Below, in pieces: positions 16,528 through 25,208 of a stretch of DNA of 64,000 bases; the first letter of the stretch is position 1; every line of letters begins with the position of its first letter. A model generated the notes under the pieces. That model worked only from the letters and a program-made list of their open reading frames with translations, had not been told where the DNA came from and made no database searches. Location: positions 2,914,001-2,978,000 of the forward strand of contig CBDCXQ010000001.1 in NCBI GenBank assembly GCA_965223835.1. The letters are read 5' to 3'. The translations under genes were made by a program, and so were the position numbers. The DNA is from CAVYXZ01 sp965223835 (GTDB taxonomy: Bacteria; Chloroflexota; Anaerolineae; Aggregatilineales; Phototrophicaceae).

Positions 16528-16947
16528 TTACGGCAGTAATTCCAGATAATCGCAATGCATTGGACGAAAAATGCTGAAATCGCGCCGATCAAATGTACAA
16601 ACCTGCGTGATTTGCAGCCGTTCTGACAACGCCATAATACAGGTATCTACAATATCGAATTCAGCGGATGCATACGTTGTCATAATTTCATGGACACGTC
16701 GAATGTCCACAACTGAGAGACTGACAAACTTGATCTCAGTTGATGCAAACTCATCAAGAAATTTCGCAACTGCATAATGTCCAAGATCGCGCTCAAAAAG
16801 ATAGGCAACCTCTGGTAAGACAATCTCTGGAATGAGTGGCGCACTTTCGGTTTGATTAGCAAACGCAACGGCCTCCGCATAATGTTTGTCTCTTGCGTTA
16901 TAAATCGCATACAAATAGCTGGCATCAACCAGCATCTGATTGCTCAT
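16528..16947 (-). CDS. PIN-domain ribonuclease toxin (VapC-like)
   Basis: 139 residues, one PIN domain. The acidic active-site residues are visible: Asp8 in MLVDASYLYAIYN, Glu46 in IVLPEVAYLFERD, Asp98/Asp101 in AEFDIVDTCIMALSE, and Asp120 in VCTFDRRDFS. Such proteins are Mg-dependent RNases, usually cleaving tRNA or rRNA, and toxic unless bound by the partner. It overlaps the upstream antitoxin-like gene by 23 bases, the usual vapBC arrangement. The PIN gene ends 22 bases before the trp promoter. Confidence 0.85.
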   Translation of the reverse strand: MSNQMLVDASYLYAIYNARDKHYAEAVAFANQTESAPLIPEIVLPEVAYLFERDLGHYAVAKFLDEFASTEIKFVSLSVVDIRRVHEIMTTYASAEFDIVDTCIMALSERLQITQVCTFDRRDFSIFRPMHCDYLELLP

Positions 16948-17233
16948 TGGTATGTCGTCTTACATATTCTGCATATTCCGATTTCATGATTTCTCGTGTC
17001 CGTTCGGACGTATCGACAGGTTTTTCCGACGCAAGACCAGCCCTTTTCGCCGAGGCCGCCAGGGCTGCAAATGTTCCCGGTTTCGGGTCGTCCTCATCTG
17101 TCACTTTTTCCTCGGTATGGTACTGCGCCAACATTGTCTCTAGAACTTGCTCCACTGGACGTTGTTCTTTATTTGCAAGATCCCGAAGCTTGCGCACCAC
17201 TTCATCGCCACGAATTGTCAATTCAGCAACCAT
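16925..17233 (-). CDS. putative VapB-like antitoxin
   Basis: About 102 residues from the third of three consecutive ATGs, which has GAAGGA at 6 bases; an upstream ATG at 17260 is the alternative. The N-terminal AELTIRGDEVVRKLRDLANK looks like a ribbon-helix-helix DNA-binding unit. The C-terminal half is charged and helical (DTSERTREIMKSEYAEYVRR), as expected for a toxin-wrapping tail. Order antitoxin-toxin with overlap supports the pair. Family membership is inferred from context and RHH pattern, not from a close match. An inverted repeat at 17271-17320 is a candidate operator. Confidence 0.65.
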   Translation of the reverse strand: MVAELTIRGDEVVRKLRDLANKEQRPVEQVLETMLAQYHTEEKVTDEDDPKPGTFAALAASAKRAGLASEKPVDTSERTREIMKSEYAEYVRRHTNEQSDAG

Positions 17234-17270
17234 CATCATTCCTTCAAGCCATTTTCGCATGTCTAACTAC

Positions 17271-17320
17271 ATTATACTCCATCCTCGAACCTTCCCCGCC
17301 TGCGAAAAATCGAGTATAAT
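17271..17320. promoter_or_regulatory. divergent -10 elements inside a 9-bp perfect inverted repeat
   Basis: ATTATACTC (17271-17279) is mirrored by GAGTATAAT (17312-17320). Read leftward the first arm is a TATAAT -10 for the antitoxin/toxin pair. Read rightward the second arm is a TATAAT -10 for the gene at 17362. The -35 regions are weak on both sides. The 32-base centre is not symmetric. It could be a shared operator for the RHH antitoxin, but could also be just two similar extended -10 boxes. Confidence 0.45.
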
Positions 17321-17361
17321 AATCTAGCGCAAATGTTCTACATACTATGAGGTTATATAGC

Positions 17362-17964
17362 ATGAGTTTACAAAGTTATGGCAAGTTGCCAAAACTTGAC
17401 ACTGCCTTTGCTAAGACGACCTATGCTCCGGGTTATACCAGCGATACACATTCAGGTGGAGTACAAAATTATCCTGTAGAAGAGCAAATTGACGCTTTTG
17501 CACGTTTATACAAGCTCTGGATTCTCGAATACGCAAATAGACTGGCAGAAATGCCAAATTCAGGTTTCGCAGTGTTAACCTTGCTAAATGCATATCCAGA
17601 AATGGTCGCACAATTACATGGCATCCATGTCAGCAAGCCAGAACTATTTAGAGCAGGTATCTTGATGATTTTTCCCGAAATAAGGGGAGAGTACGAAGAT
17701 GACATTTGCGACCATTTATATGCCTATTTGAGGAGTGGACTCGCTCACATGGGATTGACCAGTTTCAATATTATTCTGAATGGTGATATTCCTGTTCCAA
17801 TTCAACCGGGAACTCTTAGGGGAGCGTTGGCAATTATTATCAATCCAAATGAATGGTTGAAGCGAATTGAAGCGCACTTCGAAAGCTATATTAATACCCT
17901 AAAGAATGTAGATGAGATTGACTTCAGAGACCAATTCAGTGCAAGAATGAAGAGACCATTTTAG
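17362..17964 (+). CDS. hypothetical protein
   Basis: About 200 residues; start chosen at the ATG with GAGG 9 bases upstream (an ATG 15 bases earlier lacks an SD). No family recognised. The protein is soluble, with alternating helical segments (QIDAFARLYKLWILEYANRL) and a stretch DDICDHLYAYLRSGLAHMGL followed by TSFNIILNGDIPVPI. The R-S-G-x-x-H arrangement is reminiscent of HEPN-like R-x(4)-H, but the match is not strong enough to name it. It is lower in GC than polX, and lies divergent from the VapBC-like pair and 30 bases before polX. Confidence 0.6.
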   Translation: MSLQSYGKLPKLDTAFAKTTYAPGYTSDTHSGGVQNYPVEEQIDAFARLYKLWILEYANRLAEMPNSGFAVLTLLNAYPEMVAQLHGIHVSKPELFRAGILMIFPEIRGEYEDDICDHLYAYLRSGLAHMGLTSFNIILNGDIPVPIQPGTLRGALAIIINPNEWLKRIEAHFESYINTLKNVDEIDFRDQFSARMKRPF

Positions 17965-17994
17965 GTATTTGCTGCCTAGAAAAAGAGAGTATCC

Positions 17995-19749
17995 ATGGCC
18001 TTAACCAACCGCGAAATAGCCGACATTTTTGAACGGGTCGCCGACATGCTGCAAATCCGGGGCGACATCATCCATCGCGTGCTGTCCTACCGCCGCGCTT
18101 CGGAAACCATCCGCGAACTGCCGCGTGATCTGCGGGCCATCGCCGCCGATGGTAAACTCACCGAACTCGACAATATCGGAAAGACGCTGGCCGACAAAAT
18201 CAACGAAATGCTGGAAACTGGCGAACTGGAATTCTACACGCGCCTCGCTGACGAAATCCCGCCTTCGCTGGTGGACATCATGCATATCAACGGTGTCGGC
18301 CCCAAGAAAGCCAAACTTTTCTGGGAAGAACTCGACATCACGACGGTTGACGCGCTCAAAACGGCGGCTGAGGAAGGCAAGCTGGCTGGTCTTAAGGGTA
18401 TGGGCAAGAAAAGCGAACAAAAGATTCTCGATGGCATCGAAGCCCTCGCCCGCCGCACGGGACGCACCCCCATTGGCACCGCGCTCCCCGCTGCACAGGA
18501 AATTCTAGAGCATCTGTTAGCACTGCCGGAAGCCATCGAAGGTGCAATCGCCGGGAGCATTCGCCGGGGCCGCCCGACCATTGGCGATGTGGATATTCTA
18601 ATCGCCAGTGACAATGCCGCGCCCATCATGGATGCCTTTGTCGGCATGGAGAATGTCGCCCGCGTGCTGGGTCATGGCCCGACCAAAAGTTCCGTCGAAT
18701 TACTCAACGGCTTGCAGGTGGATGTGCGCGTGTTGGAAAAGGCGCGGTGGGGAACAGCCCTCAACTATTTCACCGGCAGCCAGGCGCACAATGTCAAAAT
18801 GCGCGAGTTGGCGCTGAAAAAAGGGTACAGTCTCAACGAACATGCCCTGCGTCCGCTGGATAAAGCTGGCAACATGATCGAGGACGAATCCCAATATGTC
18901 CTGTGCGCGACCGAGGAAGAGGTTTATCAACATGTTGGCCTACTTTATATCTCGCCAGAGCTACGTGAAGATTCCGGCGAATTCGAAGCTGCTGCGCAGG
19001 GTGAACTGCCTAACCTGATTACGCTGGCCGACCTCAAAGCCGACCTGCATATGCACACCACCTGGAGTGATGGACACTTCAGCGTCCGTGAAATGGCCGA
19101 AGCTGCCCGCGACCGGGGCCTCGAATACATCGTCATCACCGATCATTCCCAATATTCCGCCATCGCTAACGGTCTCTCAGCCGAACGCCTGCTTGAGCAA
19201 CAAAAAGAAGTCCGCGAAGTTGACGAGGCAATGGGACCGACCTTCAAGGTTTTTCACGGCGTCGAGATGGATATTCGCTCTGATGGCACGCTGGATTATC
19301 CTGACGAGTTACTAGAGCGGTTGGATTTCGTCATCGCGTCGCTGCACTTCAGTTTGCGGCAGGAGCGCAACGTCATTACCCGCCGCCTGCTAAACGCCAT
19401 CGAAAACCCACATGTTGACCTGATCGGCCACCCACGCGGCCAATTGATCGAAGAACGCGAACCGGCTGATCTCGATATGGACGCTGTTTTTGAGGCTGCC
19501 GCCCAAAATGGCACCGCGCTCGAAATCAACGCGAACCCCAAACGCCTTGACCTGGAAGCACAATACGCCCGGCGTGCGGTTGAACTCGGCATCCCACTGT
19601 CGATCAATTCGGATGCCCATAAGATCGACCAAATGGACCTGCTGCCATTTGGCGTTCTCACAGCGCGGCGTGGGTGGGCTACTGCTGACTGTGTAATCAA
19701 CACCTGGTCGCTGGCCCGTTTTACTGAATGGATCAACCATCGGGGCTAG
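17995..19749 (+). CDS. polX: DNA polymerase X with C-terminal PHP domain
   Basis: 584 residues. The N-terminal 8-kDa HhH part covers about 1-90 (LDNIGKTLADKINEML) with a second HhH (INGVGPKKAKLFWEEL). The pol-beta palm has the nucleotide-binding GSIRRGRPTIGDVDILIAS with two metal Asp residues, and VDVRVLEKARWGTALNYFTG. The PHP domain (about 345-584) starts LKADLHMHTTWSDGHFSV and includes VITDHSQYSAIANG, VFHGVEMDIRSDG, LIGHPRGQLI and SINSDAHKID. Bacterial PolX acts in base-excision repair with AP-endonuclease/3'-5' exonuclease activity from PHP. It overlaps nothing functional and is closely followed by the SH3b gene and ligA. Confidence 0.96.
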   Translation: MALTNREIADIFERVADMLQIRGDIIHRVLSYRRASETIRELPRDLRAIAADGKLTELDNIGKTLADKINEMLETGELEFYTRLADEIPPSLVDIMHINGVGPKKAKLFWEELDITTVDALKTAAEEGKLAGLKGMGKKSEQKILDGIEALARRTGRTPIGTALPAAQEILEHLLALPEAIEGAIAGSIRRGRPTIGDVDILIASDNAAPIMDAFVGMENVARVLGHGPTKSSVELLNGLQVDVRVLEKARWGTALNYFTGSQAHNVKMRELALKKGYSLNEHALRPLDKAGNMIEDESQYVLCATEEEVYQHVGLLYISPELREDSGEFEAAAQGELPNLITLADLKADLHMHTTWSDGHFSVREMAEAARDRGLEYIVITDHSQYSAIANGLSAERLLEQQKEVREVDEAMGPTFKVFHGVEMDIRSDGTLDYPDELLERLDFVIASLHFSLRQERNVITRRLLNAIENPHVDLIGHPRGQLIEEREPADLDMDAVFEAAAQNGTALEINANPKRLDLEAQYARRAVELGIPLSINSDAHKIDQMDLLPFGVLTARRGWATADCVINTWSLARFTEWINHRG

Positions 19750-19751
19750 CC

Positions 19752-20381
19752 ATGTCAGGACCACCGCCACCACCGACCTTGCCGGAAGAAAGAACAACTA
19801 GACCGCCGCGCAAATCCAAACCTGAGCCAGCTAATCCATTGCCACCAGCCTGGTCGATTCTGCTGACGGTCTTCATCGTGCTGTTGCTGGCCGGCTGTCT
19901 GATCGGAACACTAGTGGCTCTGGGTGGCAACACCGTCCCAACTGGTGGCAATGAACCCGTCATGATCGTGATTTCAGCCGTTCCCTCGGCGACCTTGCCC
20001 TTGAGCGAACTTGTCGGTGGCCCACCCTCTGCCACCCCCGATCTGGCTGTTGCGACTCCGATGCCGAATCAATCGATTGCGCTCACGGGTCCAACGTTGA
20101 TTCCAACGCCAACAATCACGCCGACGGCCATCGCCATCGCAGTCGGCGCAACCGTCATCATCAAGAGTCAGGGCGGCGTCAATGTCCGCACCACGCCGGG
20201 AACCGACAATCCCAGAGAATTTGTTGGCAATGTTGGTGAAACATTTCTGATAACCGATGGCCCCCAGGAGGCTGATGATCTGCGCTGGTGGCAGATCCGC
20301 GATCCGTTCAATTCCAATCGCATTGGTTGGGTCGCTGAAAACGATGGCCTGTCCGATTTAATCGCTGTGTTTGTGCCTTAG
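19752..20381 (+). CDS. membrane-anchored SH3b-domain protein
   Basis: About 209 residues from the ATG three bases after the polX stop, with GGGG 7 bases upstream. A Pro-rich basic N-terminus is followed by one membrane helix (WSILLTVFIVLLLAGCLIG). A low-complexity Thr/Pro/Ala linker comes next, then a C-terminal bacterial SH3 domain (GGVNVRTTPGTDNPREFVGN; LRWWQIRDPFNSNRIGWVAE). Topology suggests cytoplasmic N-terminus and extracellular SH3b, which in this phylum usually contacts the cell wall or other surface polymers. It sits between two DNA-repair genes without an obvious functional link. Confidence 0.82.
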   Translation: MSGPPPPPTLPEERTTRPPRKSKPEPANPLPPAWSILLTVFIVLLLAGCLIGTLVALGGNTVPTGGNEPVMIVISAVPSATLPLSELVGGPPSATPDLAVATPMPNQSIALTGPTLIPTPTITPTAIAIAVGATVIIKSQGGVNVRTTPGTDNPREFVGNVGETFLITDGPQEADDLRWWQIRDPFNSNRIGWVAENDGLSDLIAVFVP

Positions 20382-20392
20382 GAGAATAGATC

Positions 20393-22669
20393 ATGTCCGC
20401 TAATCTCACCGAACGTGCTGCCGACCTGCGCGAACAGCTTCATGAGCACATCTATCGCTATAATGTGCTCAACGCCCCCGTCATTACGGATGCCGAATAT
20501 GATCGACTCTACCATGAACTTAAACAGCTTGAGGCCGACCACCCGGAACTAATCACCCCCGATTCACCAACTCAGCGTGCCGGGAGCGATTTATCTGAGG
20601 ATTTTCCCAAAGTAACCCACCCGGCACCGGTTCTCAGCCTCGCCAACGCCTTTAACGCCGACGATTTGCAGGCCTGGGAAGAACGTAATCGCAAGCGACT
20701 GGCCGCAGACACCCAGCTTGATTACGTTCTAGAACCCAAACTCGATGGTCTGACGATTGTCATCACCTATGAAAACGGCGTCCTCACCCAGGCGGCCACC
20801 AGGGGCAACGGTGAAATCGGCGATGATGTTACTGCCAACGTTCGCACCATCAAAACAATTCCGCTGCGCATCCCGGTGAAACCCGACGGTCCACCCGCCC
20901 CGGAACGGCTATCGGTGCGCGGCGAAATCCTGTTTCATAAGGCCGATTTCGCCGCCCTGAATCGTGAGCAGGAAGCTGCCGACCTCCCACGATACATCAA
21001 TGCCCGCAACACCGCTTCTGGAACACTCAAGCAAAAAGACTCCCGAATCACCGCCGCCCGGCCACTAACCGCCTACATTTATGCCGTGTTGGATAGTGTG
21101 GGAATTGACCTGACGTCTCAGTGGGAAATGTTGGAATACTTGCGGGATTTAGGCTTTCATATCCCTCAGGAATCCCAGTTTTATCCCACGCTTTCCGACA
21201 TTATCCCGCAATTACCCGGGTGGGAAACCCGCCGCAACCAGCTTCCCTACGAAATTGATGGTCTCGTGCTGAAGGTCAACGATCTGGCTCTGGCCGCTGA
21301 ACTGGGCGCGTCTGGCAAAGATCCGCGCGGTGCGATCGCTTACAAATTCCCGGCGGAGGAAGTCACCACGAAGCTACTCGGCGTCACAATTAACATTGGG
21401 CGGACCGGCAAAGTCACACCAACGGCGCAGCTTGAACCCGTTTTCGTTGCTGGTGTCACGGTTTCCAGCGCGAGTATGCATAATTTTGAGCAAATCGAGC
21501 GGTTGGATATTCGCCTGGGTGACACGGTTATCATTAAACGCTCTGGTGATGTCATTCCCTACGTCATTGGTCCCGTGACCGGTGCACGTGATGGCAGCGA
21601 AACACCCATTACCGTGCCCACCAACTGCCCATTTAGTGGTGATGCGCTCATAAAGCCCGACGATGCGGTTGATTATTTCTGCCCCAACCCAAAATGCCCG
21701 GAGCGTGTTTTCCGCCAGGTGGAATTCTTTGTGTCGCGCGGTGCAATGGACATCGAAGGGATGGGACCAGAGACCATCAAAACCTTGATTGACCAGCAGT
21801 TGATCGAAGACGAAGCCGATATCTTCTATCTCAAAGCCGAACCCTTGCTTGAACTCGAACGTTTTGCAGAGAAAAAAGTGCAAAATCTCCTCGACTCGAT
21901 TGAACGCGCCAAACAACGCCCCCTGCCCCAATTTCTGGCGTCACTGGGCATTGATGGCGTCGGCGGGGTCGTCGCCAATCTGGTTGTTGATCAATTTGAA
22001 TCTATTGATAATTTGATGGCGCTGGCGACACAGGTCAAAGTCGCAGAGACCACTTTCCACCAGTCCGCGACACCTTTCCTGCAAGCGATAGCCAACACCG
22101 ACAATGAAGATGCCGACGGAATCAAGCGGGTTCGCCAACGATTGCAAGACCCACTGGTTGAACTCGCACCACGCTATATCGACGTGCAAGATGTTGATGT
22201 GCGCCTGACTCGCATCATGAAACCACTGTTAGCCCTTATTGATGCTGATGTGAGCGCGTTAGCGGCTGCGACTCAGGACCTTGCTACTGCTGCCGCACCG
22301 TTATTGCGCATTGAAGGGCTGGGTCCTGTTCTGGCCCAGAACATCGTGAACTGGTTCGCGGACGCGCATAATCAGCAAGTCATCCACAAGATGCAGCAGG
22401 CCGGGGTCAACATGCAGGCGCAACCTAAAGAAGTAGCAGGCGATACCCTCGACGGCTTAACCTTCGTCCTCACTGGCACCCTGCCTACCCTGACCCGTGA
22501 CGAGGCCAAAGCCCTGATCGAAGCCAACGGCGGTAAAGTCTCCGGGAGCGTCAGCAAGAAGACCAGCTATGTCGTCGTTGGCGATTCGCCCGGCAGCAAA
22601 GCCACCAAAGCCGCCCAACTCAATATACCGATCCTCTCTGAAGCTGACTTGCAAGCAATGTTGAGCTAG
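20393..22669 (+). CDS. ligA: NAD-dependent DNA ligase
   Basis: Seals nicks using NAD. 758 residues, about 80-90 longer than usual. Adenylation-domain nucleophile Lys116 in VLEPKLDGLTIVI; Ia and OB domains follow (GRTGKVTPTAQLEPV; SASMHNFEQIERLDI). The zinc finger has only three Cys: NCPFSGDALI has Ser where the second Cys normally is, while YFCPNPKCPERVF keeps the other two. The HhH domain contains an extra segment (about 555-630, AETTFHQSATPFLQAIANTD onwards) before LLRIEGLGPVLAQNIVNWF. A C-terminal BRCT domain (GLTFVLTGTLPTLTRDEA) is present. 12 bases after the SH3b gene. Confidence 0.97.
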   Translation: MSANLTERAADLREQLHEHIYRYNVLNAPVITDAEYDRLYHELKQLEADHPELITPDSPTQRAGSDLSEDFPKVTHPAPVLSLANAFNADDLQAWEERNRKRLAADTQLDYVLEPKLDGLTIVITYENGVLTQAATRGNGEIGDDVTANVRTIKTIPLRIPVKPDGPPAPERLSVRGEILFHKADFAALNREQEAADLPRYINARNTASGTLKQKDSRITAARPLTAYIYAVLDSVGIDLTSQWEMLEYLRDLGFHIPQESQFYPTLSDIIPQLPGWETRRNQLPYEIDGLVLKVNDLALAAELGASGKDPRGAIAYKFPAEEVTTKLLGVTINIGRTGKVTPTAQLEPVFVAGVTVSSASMHNFEQIERLDIRLGDTVIIKRSGDVIPYVIGPVTGARDGSETPITVPTNCPFSGDALIKPDDAVDYFCPNPKCPERVFRQVEFFVSRGAMDIEGMGPETIKTLIDQQLIEDEADIFYLKAEPLLELERFAEKKVQNLLDSIERAKQRPLPQFLASLGIDGVGGVVANLVVDQFESIDNLMALATQVKVAETTFHQSATPFLQAIANTDNEDADGIKRVRQRLQDPLVELAPRYIDVQDVDVRLTRIMKPLLALIDADVSALAAATQDLATAAAPLLRIEGLGPVLAQNIVNWFADAHNQQVIHKMQQAGVNMQAQPKEVAGDTLDGLTFVLTGTLPTLTRDEAKALIEANGGKVSGSVSKKTSYVVVGDSPGSKATKAAQLNIPILSEADLQAMLS

Positions 22670-22764
22670 AATTCACGAAGCAAAGATCCCTTTGGAATTG
22701 CCTAGCACCTTTGCGACTGGCGGAGCCTCTCCAGAGGGAATTGCGCAAAATAGAGGTTAAGTTT

Positions 22765-24063
22765 ATGTCTGAAGGCATTGTCACCATCAAAGCAGGCCGC
22801 GAAAAGCCCATCATCCAGCAGCACCCCTGGATATTTTCTGGGGCAATCGCCAGCGCCCAAAACGCTGCTCCCGGCAACATCGTAACAGTCGTGAATCAAA
22901 AGGGTGAGTTTCTGGCACGTGGCTACTGGAATCCCAAATCGCAGATTCAGGTCCGTATTCTCACCTGGCAGGGCGAACCCGTTGACGAAAATTGGTGGCG
23001 GCGGATGCTCAAGCGGGCACTAGAATCACGAATGTTTGAACAACAGAAAGGACGGGGATTCATCGGGGCTTTTCGGCTGGTGAATGCAGAGAATGATTTT
23101 TTGCCCGGTCTGATCGCTGATATTTATGGGCGTTGGATCGTTATACAAGCGCTCACGTTGGGAATTGATCAACGCAAACATGACCTGGCTCGGATTCTGG
23201 TGGAAGTTTGGAACAGCTACTTTGCCCAGATGGAATTTTCAGACGCAGAAATGGAGGACCTGGTCATCCGGGGTGTGTACGAACGCAGTGATGTCGATGT
23301 GCGCGGGAAAGAAGGATTGCAGCCTGAAACCGGTTTATTATGGGGCAAAGAGCCTCCTCAACAGATCAAGATCAAAGAACGCAACATCAATTATCTTGTT
23401 GATGTCTACGCGGGTCATAAAACCGGTTTTTACCTGGATCAACGCAGCAACAGGTACACCTTACTCGATTTAATTTCTAACGACTTCACACCCGAAGACG
23501 GTCAACACCGTATACTAAACCTTTTCAGTTATACAGGTGGTTTTGGCGTGGCCGGGCTATGGGGTGGTTTTGGGAATCCTGGTCAGATTATTAACGTTGA
23601 TTCTTCAGACGTGGCACTGAAATTAGCGGAAAGAAATTTTGCTTTGAATTTTCCGGGTGAATATCAAAGACCCGATTATCAAGATCATACTGAATTCATC
23701 CAGGCCGACGCCTTTGACTACCTGCACGCGGCAGTCAAGCGTGGTGACCAGTTCGATGTGATCGTCTGTGACCCACCCAAATTCGCGCATAACAAACAGC
23801 AAGTCAACCGGGCCACACGCGGTTACAAAGACCTCAATCTCAACTGCTTCAAACTCATCAAATCCGGCGGCTACCTGATGACCTTTTCCTGTTCCGGGGC
23901 CATCAGCGCCGACCTGTTCCAGAAAGTCGTCTTCGGTGCGTTGGCCGACAGCGGGCGTCAGGCGCAGATTATCCAACACCTCGGACCTGCCGACGATCAT
24001 CCGGTTGCGCTCACCTTCCCCGAAGGTGCTTATCTCAAGGGATTGTTACTGCGAGTCTATTAA
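22765..24063 (+). CDS. 23S rRNA cytosine-C5 methyltransferase, RlmI family
   Basis: About 432 residues from ATG at 22765 (AGAGG 8 bases upstream); a longer frame back to 22711 lacks an SD. An N-terminal PUA-like domain starts VTIKAGREKPIIQQHPWIFS, then an EEHE-like linker. The class I Rossmann methyltransferase shows ILNLFSYTGGFGVAGLWGGF (SAM loop), INVDSSDVALKLAERNF, VIVCDPPKFAHNKQQVNRA (the DPP-F catalytic motif) and MTFSCSGAISADLFQKVV with the catalytic Cys. RlmI modifies C1962 of 23S rRNA in E. coli; the position here is inferred. Its stop overlaps the convergent PQQ-type gene by 4 bases. Confidence 0.9.
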   Translation: MSEGIVTIKAGREKPIIQQHPWIFSGAIASAQNAAPGNIVTVVNQKGEFLARGYWNPKSQIQVRILTWQGEPVDENWWRRMLKRALESRMFEQQKGRGFIGAFRLVNAENDFLPGLIADIYGRWIVIQALTLGIDQRKHDLARILVEVWNSYFAQMEFSDAEMEDLVIRGVYERSDVDVRGKEGLQPETGLLWGKEPPQQIKIKERNINYLVDVYAGHKTGFYLDQRSNRYTLLDLISNDFTPEDGQHRILNLFSYTGGFGVAGLWGGFGNPGQIINVDSSDVALKLAERNFALNFPGEYQRPDYQDHTEFIQADAFDYLHAAVKRGDQFDVIVCDPPKFAHNKQQVNRATRGYKDLNLNCFKLIKSGGYLMTFSCSGAISADLFQKVVFGALADSGRQAQIIQHLGPADDHPVALTFPEGAYLKGLLLRVY

Positions 24064-25184
24064 TCAGGCATATAGTCCACACGCATCAGCGAGGTCGTAT
24101 TATAGACCAAGTAGTAAAGCGCCCCATCAGGTCCCACTTCGACATCCACAATCCCGATAGCCGTGTCGGATGCAAATGCTTCGACCGCTTCAGTTGCGCT
24201 ATCATAAATCCAGATCGACTCTGCACAGAAGTCGGCAAAGAAATAATCACCAGCATAAGTTTCGGGAAATCCATCGACGGACGCATCATAGAAAGCGCCA
24301 CCTGTAATCGCACAGGCTGTATTATCCTTGATCGAATAACTATACATCGGCGGCACATAATCCGCAGGCGGTGTGCCATATTCCAGATTGCCCTCAAAGA
24401 AGGGCCATCCATAATTGGCCCCGGCCTGTCCCAGGTTGATCTCCTCCGCCGCGCCGCCACCCACGTCATGAATATGCATTCGCTCCGTTTCCGGCTGGAA
24501 TTCAATCACAAAGGGATTACGCAGACCATAGGCCCAGATCGCTCGATTCTTGCCGATTAATTCATCGTAAAACGGATTGTCGGTCGGAATGGAGCCATTG
24601 GGACGCAGGCGCACGACTGAGCCAAAGAGATTGTCACGGTTTTGCGCATTCATCGAGTCATTACCGCCGTCGCCCGTCCCAGCGTATAACATGCCGTCAG
24701 GGCCAAAGGCCAGCGCACCCCCATTATGGATACTCGCGCCGCCAATCGGGTCAAACTCAAAAATGATGGTCTCACTATTGGAGATAACCGTATTGCCACT
24801 GGCGGTAAACCGGCTGATGACATTTCGCTGCGGCTCCTCCAGGCTGGTGTAGTAGAAGTAAACATACTGATTCGTGTCAAATTGCGGGTCGAATGCAATG
24901 CCCAACAAACCGCGCTCACCTGAATTCACAACTGGTTTGGACATAAACGGGTCGGACAACAGTCGATCATCTTCAATGACCTGCACGGTTCCGTCCTGTT
25001 GCGTCACAAACAATCGACCATCCGGCGCAAACGCCATCGACGTGGGTTGCCGTAATTGATCGGTTATCAGCGTTTCAAAAAAATCAGGATCGCTAAACGT
25101 CGATGACTGCGCATTTATGAAACTCATGTGAGCCAACCACAACACACACAGGCCGCAAAATAGCCAGCGATTAACTTTCATCAT
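24060..25184 (-). CDS. secreted PQQ-dependent sugar dehydrogenase-like beta-propeller
   Basis: 374 residues. Signal peptide about 1-25 (VNRWLFCGLCVLWLAHMSF, cleavage near INAQ/SS). The mature protein is a six-bladed propeller of the soluble glucose/aldose dehydrogenase (YliI/GDH-B) family. Evidence: LRQPTSMAFAPDGRLFVTQQ, ERGLLGIAFDPQFDTNQYVY, GASIHNGGALAFGPDGMLYA, YGLRNPFVIEFQPETERMHI and DVGGGAAEEINLGQAGANYG. The conserved His in IHNGGAL and the DVG-EEI region are the cofactor-side signatures. Probable extracellular oxidation of aldose sugars with PQQ; no pqq genes are in view. Confidence 0.88.
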   Translation of the reverse strand: MMKVNRWLFCGLCVLWLAHMSFINAQSSTFSDPDFFETLITDQLRQPTSMAFAPDGRLFVTQQDGTVQVIEDDRLLSDPFMSKPVVNSGERGLLGIAFDPQFDTNQYVYFYYTSLEEPQRNVISRFTASGNTVISNSETIIFEFDPIGGASIHNGGALAFGPDGMLYAGTGDGGNDSMNAQNRDNLFGSVVRLRPNGSIPTDNPFYDELIGKNRAIWAYGLRNPFVIEFQPETERMHIHDVGGGAAEEINLGQAGANYGWPFFEGNLEYGTPPADYVPPMYSYSIKDNTACAITGGAFYDASVDGFPETYAGDYFFADFCAESIWIYDSATEAVEAFASDTAIGIVDVEVGPDGALYYLVYNTTSLMRVDYMPD

Positions 25185-25208
25185 TTTGGTGTACGTATAC
25201 AGCCCGGG

